From an uncultured Pseudomonadota bacterium (lineage in GTDB: Bacteria; Bdellovibrionota_B; Oligoflexia; Oligoflexales; Bog-1112), in the NCBI GenBank assembly GCA_937896265.1, contig CALBMD010000175.1, forward strand, positions 1 to 24,128: a DNA stretch of 24,128 bases. Reading direction: 5' to 3'. The notes below the pieces were generated by a model. It had not been told where the DNA came from and made no database searches. It saw only the letters and a list, made by a program, of their open reading frames with translations. Made by a program: the position numbers and the translations under genes. Each line of letters starts with the position of its first letter. The first letter of the stretch is position 1. Shown here piece by piece: positions 1-6,220 of the stretch.

Positions 1-375
1 CATAAGCTTACTTTTGAGCTGCTGCTAGGCTATCTATTTAGGCCGCTAGCCTTTCTTATCGGAGTTTCATGGTCGGAATGCGGTATTGTTGGGCAATTAA
101 TAGGTGAAAAGGTTGTTTTGAACGAATTCATTGCCTATTTGCACCTAGGTGAGTATATGAAAGCTGGTATGCTCTCAGAGAGAACAGTGATGCTTGCAAC
201 TTATGCTCTTTGTGGATTTGCGAATTTTTCGTCGATTGGTATGCAGGTAGGAGGAATTGGTGCTTTAGCGCCATCTCGGAAAAAAGATTTAGCAAGTATT
301 GGCTTAAGAGCGCTTTTGGGTGGAGTTCTGACAAATTTGATGACTGCTTGTGTTGCAGGTATTCTTGTCATTTAA
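1..375 (+). CDS. NupC/CNT-family nucleoside transporter, C-terminal part
   Basis: This is the end of an inner-membrane, cation-coupled nucleoside importer of the concentrative nucleoside transporter (CNT/NupC) family. The reading frame is open from base 1, so the gene begins outside the window and about 124 C-terminal residues are visible. The segment LIGEKVVLNEFIAY matches the well-conserved CNT signature of the form G-x-K-x3-NEF-x-AY, and the following hydrophobic stretches with small residues (YALCGFANFSSIG, then GVLTNLMTACVAGILVI) are the usual last membrane segments. A TTG codon at 118 could be mistaken for a start, but the family signature begins upstream of it. The stop overlaps the stop of the leftward gene at 372 by four bases, so the two genes are packed tail to tail. 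Confidence 0.88.
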   Translation, partial: HKLTFELLLGYLFRPLAFLIGVSWSECGIVGQLIGEKVVLNEFIAYLHLGEYMKAGMLSERTVMLATYALCGFANFSSIGMQVGGIGALAPSRKKDLASIGLRALLGGVLTNLMTACVAGILVI

Positions 376-1334
376 GCCATTAAATAACCAAGTGGATCTT
401 TTGAATCTTTTTGTACTTGAGAGTCAATTTTAGGAAATAAAGCGTAACAGTCTTGTTCAGCTGTTAATAGACTACCGTCTTGGTATCGGCCTACAATATC
501 ACCTTTTTTAAGATGGAAAAAAGTTCTGAGTTTGCTATCTAACACGAGGCCATTCTCATTTAAAAGAGTTTTGAAAGTGTGATATTCTTGCCCTTGAAAC
601 GAATTCTCTATAGTTTTTTCGTGGTATTTTGCTTGCACAAGGCTAAGAAAGCGAAGGCATATTTCTAAACCATAAGATTTTTGGTATGAATCAAAACCTC
701 TTGTGCCAAGCTCTGCGGTGATACCAATTTTTTGATTAAGAAACATAAAATTATCGCAAGATACACCATTTTTTAAATCATTTGATGATTTTGGCGGTGT
801 CTTGACGATAGTAGCGTAGGGGTCAATAAATTTGATAGCATTGATGACCTCTTTTGATTCTAACGCCGGCCAAAAAGGACCTTTATGCATCAGAGGTAAT
901 TGCGTTTGATGAAGATCAAGAGCAAAGCCAACTTTTTCCAGGTGGCTTTGAATAGCGATACTTCGGCTTGTCTCGTAGTTGGACAAGCTTCGATCTATTC
1001 GGCCATATAAGCGGTTAAAATCAAAGCTAATAAATCGACTATTATTTGCATACGCTTCTAAATTATTTAATGAAATTATAAGTGGTAAATCAAAACAAAC
1101 TATTTTCTCAGCAAAAAGGTTCATTAGTTCAGTAAGAACCGTTATTCCAATAATTTCATTGCCGTGAGTAAGCCCCATAATCGCAGCTAGGTAGGGTGTT
1201 TTAACAAAATCGTCTTTGACTTTAAAATTAGGATTTAGCAATAAAACAAATGGATCAAGTTTTTTTGCTCCTTGCTGTAAAAGCCTATTAAATTGCTTAT
1301 CAAACTGCTCTAAAGCACTAATTTTATTCTCCAC
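372..1334 (-). CDS. Succinylglutamate desuccinylase/aspartoacylase-family zinc hydrolase, last gene of the pilMNO operon
   Basis: This 320-residue protein belongs to the M14-like AstE/AspA family of zinc-dependent deacylases. The expected landmarks are present in order: HGNE (His57 and Glu60, two zinc ligands), the substrate-binding Arg/Asn region ending in FDFNRLYGR (about residues 104-112), the third ligand in LDLHQT (His142), and the catalytic-type Glu in TAELG (Glu208). No signal peptide is visible, so it should be cytoplasmic. The physiological substrate cannot be read from the sequence; nothing around it suggests arginine succinyltransferase metabolism. It starts with GTG only five bases after the pilO stop and lacks a clear ribosome-binding site, which suggests translational coupling to pilO. 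In typical type IVa pilus loci this place is taken by pilP and pilQ. Confidence 0.82.
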   Translation of the reverse strand: MENKISALEQFDKQFNRLLQQGAKKLDPFVLLLNPNFKVKDDFVKTPYLAAIMGLTHGNEIIGITVLTELMNLFAEKIVCFDLPLIISLNNLEAYANNSRFISFDFNRLYGRIDRSLSNYETSRSIAIQSHLEKVGFALDLHQTQLPLMHKGPFWPALESKEVINAIKFIDPYATIVKTPPKSSNDLKNGVSCDNFMFLNQKIGITAELGTRGFDSYQKSYGLEICLRFLSLVQAKYHEKTIENSFQGQEYHTFKTLLNENGLVLDSKLRTFFHLKKGDIVGRYQDGSLLTAEQDCYALFPKIDSQVQKDSKDPLGYLMA

Positions 1335-1339
1335 CTAAA

Positions 1340-2122
1340 TTATTGAGCTGGTTGTTTAGCTTGAGATTGCTGTTCTGATTTCATCTCTTTTGAATTTGGC
1401 TTTGTGGGTTTTTGCTCTGTTTTTAGCTCAACTTTTTTTGTAAGCTCCAGTACTTCTGCATCTGTTAGCGATCTAAAGATTATCATATCAGCTGTTGCGA
1501 CTAATTTTGGCACAAGATAAGATGCCTGTTTGGTTTTACTTGCTATTTTTTCAGATGCTTTAGCACCCAGAGTACTATCATAAAGAATAACTTCTTTTTC
1601 TTGTTTGTCATTAACTGGCGTGAATTTAATATTTTTAATATGTACAAGCAAGTCCAAATGCACGATTTGATCATAAAAGCGGACTACTTGGTCAAAGGCG
1701 CCTGTAAGTTGAATTTTTACAGGCATAGTCAGATATTTAAATGTATCGCCGGAAATTTCGCCTTTTCCTGGTGTAAAATCTTCAAGAAAAAGACCAACGT
1801 TATTAGCAAGTGTTGACGTTTTTTGCAGGATTTCATCCATTTTAAATTCGTTTGGCAGCTTTTTGGAAGCTTCTTTGAGCTCAAATTCAGTACTCTCAAG
1901 TAAAAGCGCAAGTCTAGGTAGATTGTCTTTTTGTTGCTTTGCTTTATTAAATGCTTGTTCTGCTCGTTCCCGAGCGGTGATTGCTTGTGTCATTCTATCT
2001 TGGCTATCAGGGAATTTTTCATAAAAACTGAGCAAGGGATAGAGCATGCCAATAAAGATACAAAGAAAAATTTTTGTTCTTGAGCTTAAGCTCTTGTATT
2101 TAATGATTTGTTCTTCAAACAT
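1340..2122 (-). CDS. pilO: Type IVa pilus inner-membrane platform protein PilO
   Basis: PilO pairs with PilN in the inner-membrane alignment complex that links the pilus motor platform to the outer-membrane secretin. The 260-residue protein has the expected build: a short cytoplasmic N terminus, one membrane helix (about residues 17-35), a periplasmic coiled coil rich in charged residues (about 45-95), and a mixed alpha/beta periplasmic domain with the PilO-like stretch PVKIQLTGAFDQVVRFYDQI (about 133-152). A Lys/Gln/Pro-rich tail after about residue 228 is longer than I expect for the family and looks disordered. A GGGAGG ribosome-binding site lies just before the ATG. It sits nine bases after pilN and five bases before the metalloenzyme gene, so it is clearly one operon. 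Confidence 0.88.
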   Translation of the reverse strand: MFEEQIIKYKSLSSRTKIFLCIFIGMLYPLLSFYEKFPDSQDRMTQAITARERAEQAFNKAKQQKDNLPRLALLLESTEFELKEASKKLPNEFKMDEILQKTSTLANNVGLFLEDFTPGKGEISGDTFKYLTMPVKIQLTGAFDQVVRFYDQIVHLDLLVHIKNIKFTPVNDKQEKEVILYDSTLGAKASEKIASKTKQASYLVPKLVATADMIIFRSLTDAEVLELTKKVELKTEQKPTKPNSKEMKSEQQSQAKQPAQ

Positions 2123-2131
2123 GTAGCCTCC

Positions 2132-2836
2132 CTAAAGATTAAGATCAGCTTTGGATGGAGGTTTTGCAGCTGTCCTAGTAGCAATTTTAATAGTTATTTC
2201 CCAAGCAGGAAGATCTGGTGTTTTCGTAATATCTGTGGCAGGTATGTCTTTTGTGTTTCCAAGAGATGCTGACGAAGAGGATGAGTTTGTTGTAAGTTTT
2301 GGGATCGTAACTTTTCCTATATTCAAATTGACAAAATAGACTTGTGAGCGCATATCACTTGGATCAAACTCTTGTGTTCTTGTTGAATCTATGGCTGAAA
2401 TAAAATCAGCTACTAATAAATTATCAAGGGCGCCGCCTGCTATTTTAATTAATTCTTCTTTGGATTCAATAGCTAGTGATGTAAACCAAACGCCATCTGG
2501 TTTTAACGTCTGAAGATGCTCTAGAGTAATAATCGGTTTATATTTTTCAATCTTTGATATAGTGATTTTTTTTAGGGCTTCGATTTTGGCACTTAGTTTT
2601 TTAATTTTATTATCTAGACCTTCATAATTTACAAGATCAGGCTTCAATTTGTTCGTGGCTTCAACAATAACCAAACGATCTGTTTCGAGAGAGTTTATTT
2701 TTGAATCCATTGACATAAAATAAACTGTATTAACGATTTGTAACAAGAGTAAGGTTGATATAGTGATCGTGAGGTCAGGTAAATACCAATGTTTATTCTC
2801 TATTTCTTCATAGGGAGCTAGGTTGATTTTGATCAT
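2132..2836 (-). CDS. pilN: Type IVa pilus assembly protein PilN
   Basis: PilN is a bitopic inner-membrane protein whose short cytoplasmic N terminus docks into a groove on PilM and whose periplasmic domain pairs with PilO. The N terminus here, MIKINLAP, is the family's PilM-binding motif (usually IN-L-LP). A membrane helix follows at about residues 20-40, then a coiled coil (about 43-95) and a small periplasmic alpha/beta domain with the typical LKPDGVWFTSL stretch. The C-terminal 50 residues contain a Ser-rich linker and a short terminal segment. The length of 234 residues is slightly above the usual 180-220. The ATG has an AGGA site eight bases upstream. The gene is 20 bases downstream of pilM. 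Confidence 0.9.
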   Translation of the reverse strand: MIKINLAPYEEIENKHWYLPDLTITISTLLLLQIVNTVYFMSMDSKINSLETDRLVIVEATNKLKPDLVNYEGLDNKIKKLSAKIEALKKITISKIEKYKPIITLEHLQTLKPDGVWFTSLAIESKEELIKIAGGALDNLLVADFISAIDSTRTQEFDPSDMRSQVYFVNLNIGKVTIPKLTTNSSSSSASLGNTKDIPATDITKTPDLPAWEITIKIATRTAAKPPSKADLNL

Positions 2837-2856
2837 TTGCTAATCCTAATCGATTG

Positions 2857-3918
2857 CTAGCCATCTTCTTCTTCTCTTAAGCAAAGGCCAATAGCAACAC
2901 TAAATAAATTGCTTTCACTGCTAGAGAGATTTGATGCTACAGATTTAGAGATGTCAACGCCTTGAAAAGGATTTATGATACCTACTTCAGCTTGAGTGGT
3001 TTTGGCAATAGTCTCTATCAAGCCAAATGTTGAAGAAGCTCCACCACAGAGATAGATTGCGCGTAAGGTCTTTCCTAAATTCTTGTTGTTTTCTTTTTGT
3101 AGAAAGAAATCAATAGTCAATTGAATTTCACTAGCAATTTGTGCACTAATTTTGTTAATAGCAACAAGCATTTTCGGCTGACTGCTATCTCGCTCTTCGC
3201 TTAGAGTGATTTTTAGTGTTTCAGCTTCATCGAAGCCTATTCCCATTTGTTTGACGATCTCATGAGTAAAATTATTGCCTCCCATGGCAATTTCTCGTGT
3301 AAAAATGGGATTTCCATTTTCCACAAAGCTTACTTGTGTTACGGATGAGCCGATATTAATTAAACCAATAAGATCAGTGGTAATGCCGTTTGTGAATTCA
3401 AGCATATTTGTTGCGGCAAAAACATCGCAATCAACAACACCAATTTTAAAACCGACTGCTTTGACAACGGCCATATGCTGATTGACAAAATCTTTTTTTG
3501 CTCCCACTAAGAGAACATGACTTTGACTAGCATCAAGACTGTTTTCTAGTATATGCCAAGTGTAATAAAGCTCATCCAGGCTATACTGAAAGTGTTGCTC
3601 AGCTTCTGTTTCCACCATTTGAGCAATTTCTAAATCGTCTGCTAAAGGGAAAGAAATTTTCTTGATAATTACGGAACTGCCACCAATAGAGATAGCGACT
3701 CTTCGTCCTCTTGTGCTAATTTTAAGTCTTTTTAAAAGCAATTTTAAGGCATTCGCAACTGCCGCGCTATCAATAATAGATCCATCAACAATAGCCGACC
3801 CTGGTAGGTACTCAATACCTGCCTTTTTAATTTTGATAGGATCAGCTCTTTGAGTATCAAGAATCTTGATAGCTTTAGATCCTATGTCAATTGCGACCAT
3901 GGGTTTTTTAAAAAGCAT
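2857..3918 (-). CDS. pilM: Type IVa pilus assembly ATPase-fold protein PilM
   Basis: PilM is a cytoplasmic, actin/FtsA-like nucleotide-binding protein that binds the N terminus of PilN and couples the cytoplasmic side of the pilus machine to PilNO. The 353-residue length is normal. The first phosphate-binding motif, VAIDIGSKAIKIL, sits at about residues 8-20, and the second, LINIGSSVTQVSFVENG, at about 185-201. The late glycine motif LCGGASSTFGL fits the adenosine loop. The ATG is preceded by only a weak ribosome-binding site. It is the first gene of a leftward pilMNO operon that diverges from the cystathionine beta-synthase gene. Confidence 0.92.
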   Translation of the reverse strand: MLFKKPMVAIDIGSKAIKILDTQRADPIKIKKAGIEYLPGSAIVDGSIIDSAAVANALKLLLKRLKISTRGRRVAISIGGSSVIIKKISFPLADDLEIAQMVETEAEQHFQYSLDELYYTWHILENSLDASQSHVLLVGAKKDFVNQHMAVVKAVGFKIGVVDCDVFAATNMLEFTNGITTDLIGLINIGSSVTQVSFVENGNPIFTREIAMGGNNFTHEIVKQMGIGFDEAETLKITLSEERDSSQPKMLVAINKISAQIASEIQLTIDFFLQKENNKNLGKTLRAIYLCGGASSTFGLIETIAKTTQAEVGIINPFQGVDISKSVASNLSSSESNLFSVAIGLCLREEEDG

Positions 3919-3959
3919 GAAAAGCCATTACTATTTGTAAGAATTTGGATTCCTACCTT

Positions 3960-3988
3960 ATTTTTTCATTCATATGCTTTTTGGTCAA
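3960..3988 (-). promoter_or_regulatory. Possible sigma-70-type promoter for pilM
   Basis: On the minus strand a TTGACC element (3988-3983) is followed, after 17 bases, by an A/T-only hexamer AAAAAT (3965-3960). The start of transcription would fall about 35 bases before the pilM ATG. The -35 box is good, the -10 box is poor, so the call is tentative. It is the best candidate I see in the 207-base divergent region between pilM and the cystathionine beta-synthase gene. Confidence 0.3.
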
Positions 3989-4125
3989 GCTAACTGTAAA
4001 GTAGCTCTCTTTAGAGCAGCATTAAAAATAGAGAGTACACCTAGGCACATGCTTTTTCTTTTGATATTATTGCCGAACGTAAGCCGTCTGGCTTGTTAGA
4101 AGCTATTTTCCTGTCTGGAGTTCTC

Positions 4126-5487
4126 ATGTTACTTAAATCGATTCTTGATGCAGTAGGCCAAACCCCCTTAGTTCCTCTCCGTCGTATTGGTCAGCATTTG
4201 TCATGTAATTTATATGGAAAATGTGAGTTTATGAATCCTGGAGGCTCTCTTAAGGATCGTATTGCCTTGCGTATGATCGAAGAGGCCGAAAAATCAGGGA
4301 AAATTAAGCCAGGTGATACATTAATTGAAGCGACTTCTGGTAATACAGGTATCGGTATGGCACTGGCTGGGGCTGTTAAGGGTTACCCTGTAATCATTAC
4401 TATGCCGGAAAAGATGAGTCAGGAGAAGCAGGTTGTATTAGAGGCTTTAGGCGCTAAAATTATCAGAACACCAACTGAAGCTGCTTGGGACTCTCCCCAA
4501 AGCCACATTAGCGTTGCAAGGCGTTTGCAGCAAGAGCTGCCAAATGCGCATATTCTTGACCAATATGGTAATGTAGAAAATCCTAATGCTCATTATCATC
4601 AGACAGCGCAAGAGATTCTTGATGATCTTGATCATAAAGTAGCTATGGTTGTTATAGGTGCCGGGACTGGTGGGACAATTACAGGTGTTGGCCGTAAAAT
4701 TAAAGAGAAATGTCCAGATTGTATTATTGTTGGAGTTGATCCAGTCGGTTCAATTCTTGGTGGTGGGACTACTATTTCTAGCTATAAAGTAGAAGGTATT
4801 GGCTACGATTTTTTCCCTAAGGTTTTGGATACAGAGATTGTTGACATCTGGGTTAAAAGTAATGATAGACAATCCTTTATTCTTGCTAGAAAACTTATTC
4901 GAGAAGAGGGTCTTCTTTGTGGCGGCTCCTCTGGGGCAAGTTTATTTGGTGCTCTTAAGGAAGCTTCTCGATTAAAGAAAGGTGATAATTGTGTTGTCAT
5001 GTTGGCTGATGGCGTTCGGAACTATCTGACGAAATTTGTTGATGATAAATGGATGAAAGACAATCGCTTTATTGCCTATGAAACGTTGGAAGGGTCGATG
5101 CGTGATTTTAGTCATGAAGTGGCTGATCAAAAATTGACTTATTTGAAAATGAGTGATTCTGTACAAAGAGCCATCGAAACTATGCGTGATCAAGGTTTTT
5201 CCCAGTTGCCAATTATTGATGATCAAAGCGGTGTATTATTAGGTATGCTCTATGAGAAGGATCTGTTGGAGTATATGCTGTCAACCCATAAACCGGATAG
5301 GGATTTGCCTGTCCGGGAATTAATGGCTAGAAATGTTGCAACTATTAATCTTTCAACACCGGTTTCTGCACTTCAAGAGCTACTTATGACTTCAGATGCT
5401 GTAGTTATTATTGATGAGAAAAGACAACCCAAAAAAGTCGTTACTAAGATTGACCTTGTCCGTTATATTTCTGGTTTGAAAAACTAA
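4126..5487 (+). CDS. cbs: Cystathionine beta-synthase with C-terminal CBS-domain pair
   Basis: This PLP enzyme condenses homocysteine with serine to cystathionine in transsulfuration. The PLP lysine lies in NPGGSLKDRIA (Lys43), the substrate loop is TSGNTGIGMA (from residue 70), and the phosphate-binding loop is GAGTGGTITG (about 178-187). The core follows the animal/yeast enzyme closely, including GVDPVGSIL, EGIGYDFFP, EGLLCGGSSG and the DDKWM end of the catalytic domain; O-acetylserine sulfhydrylases lack this end. Two CBS motifs follow (about 338-395 and 396-452), as in the human regulatory region, but the human heme-binding N terminus is absent. I chose the ATG at 4126, giving 453 residues, because CTGGAG stands five bases before it; an upstream TTG at 4093 in the same frame has no such support. 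No cystathionine lyase gene is in view. Confidence 0.93.
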   Translation: MLLKSILDAVGQTPLVPLRRIGQHLSCNLYGKCEFMNPGGSLKDRIALRMIEEAEKSGKIKPGDTLIEATSGNTGIGMALAGAVKGYPVIITMPEKMSQEKQVVLEALGAKIIRTPTEAAWDSPQSHISVARRLQQELPNAHILDQYGNVENPNAHYHQTAQEILDDLDHKVAMVVIGAGTGGTITGVGRKIKEKCPDCIIVGVDPVGSILGGGTTISSYKVEGIGYDFFPKVLDTEIVDIWVKSNDRQSFILARKLIREEGLLCGGSSGASLFGALKEASRLKKGDNCVVMLADGVRNYLTKFVDDKWMKDNRFIAYETLEGSMRDFSHEVADQKLTYLKMSDSVQRAIETMRDQGFSQLPIIDDQSGVLLGMLYEKDLLEYMLSTHKPDRDLPVRELMARNVATINLSTPVSALQELLMTSDAVVIIDEKRQPKKVVTKIDLVRYISGLKN

Positions 5488-5510
5488 ATAAGCTCGGATC
5501 CGAATTTCTG

Positions 5511-5600
5511 GTTGTGTGCTTCGTTGCTTCGTCGTCGCGAAATCCTCATGTACCAATATGTACACTGCGGTTTCGCTCATCCTCGCGCCTTGCACCCAAC
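5511..5600. repeat. Repeat-like, hairpin-rich intergenic element
   Basis: The 180 bases between the cystathionine beta-synthase and the cNMP-binding gene contain a segment that differs from its neighbours: it is richer in G and C and holds nested inverted repeats. The outer arms are GCGAAA (5537-5542) and TTTCGC (5571-5576); the inner arms are TGTAC (5549-5553) and GTACA (5560-5564). Just before them runs a tract of short CTTCGT/CGTCG repeats. The look is that of a dispersed palindromic element. I see only this one copy in the window, so the repeat nature is inferred from its structure. Confidence 0.4.
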
Positions 5601-5671
5601 CGAACTTCGAATCCTCTCGATTTATTGGTAAACTTCAAAAAATTTCACTTCTCGGATAAAGGTGAGCTTTG

Positions 5672-6220
5672 GTGGAAATTGCAGATAGTGATGTTGATTT
5701 TTCAGACCCCCATTGGGGATCTGACCAGTTGGTCAAGATTTCAATTTTCGCTGCTATGCAAAAAGATGAGCTTGCCAAGCTTTATAAGCTTGGACGTGTC
5801 ATTCGCATTGCCGCTCACGCCAATATTGTTATTGAAGGAGAAGCTAGTAGGGGCCTCTTTCTTCTTCTTCATGGTACCGTTTCTGTTTATAAATCGAGCC
5901 TAGAAACAGATGGTTTAATTCGCTTAGCTTTTTTGGAGGTAGGATCTTGCTTTGGTGAAATGAGTCTTTTTGAAAATGCTCCAAGATCAGCAACGATTAC
6001 AGCTGAATCAGAATGCTTTTTATTCGAGTTAGAGAGTAAGGTGTTTGATGCATTTTTAGAAAGCGAAGGTAACGAATGCAAGGCGCGCTTTTATAAACGA
6101 TGTGCGGAAGATTTAGCCGAACGTTTTCGCAGGCAAAATAGTGATTATGTAGTATCTCAGAGGCTTTTATGGAAATATGCTCTTAAACGAGAAGATAAGC
6201 AAACAACTGAGGATCCCTAA
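5672..6220 (+). CDS. Cyclic-nucleotide-binding-domain protein (CRP-like sensor domain without HTH)
   Basis: The protein is about 182 residues and consists mainly of one cNMP-binding domain (about residues 22-140). The phosphate-binding cassette is intact: CFGEMSLFENAPRSATITA contains the Gly-Glu pair and the Arg that contact cyclic nucleotide in CRP-type domains. After it comes a helical, basic C terminus (about 130-180) with no recognisable helix-turn-helix, so it is more likely a signal-sensing adaptor than a transcription factor. No signal peptide or membrane helix is seen. GTG at 5672 is preferred because GGTGAG lies five bases upstream; TTG at 5669 in the same frame is too close to that site. 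Its stop overlaps the stop of the leftward FliF/FliG-like gene by four bases. Confidence 0.85.
   Translation: MEIADSDVDFSDPHWGSDQLVKISIFAAMQKDELAKLYKLGRVIRIAAHANIVIEGEASRGLFLLLHGTVSVYKSSLETDGLIRLAFLEVGSCFGEMSLFENAPRSATITAESECFLFELESKVFDAFLESEGNECKARFYKRCAEDLAERFRRQNSDYVVSQRLLWKYALKREDKQTTEDP

Noticed and set aside
3990..4125. Riboswitch (for example SAM-type) in the cystathionine beta-synthase leader.
   Set aside because: Only small hairpins such as AAGCC-GTCT-GGCTT and GCTCT-CTTT-AGAGC are present; no aptamer core or terminator can be recognised.
5392..5903. Open frames on both strands across the spacer after cystathionine beta-synthase (for example 5514-5903 rightward, 5392-5595 leftward).
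   Set aside because: They overlap the cNMP-binding gene or the end of cbs in other frames, lack ribosome-binding sites, and their translations are Arg/Ser/Pro-rich products of the repeat-like DNA.
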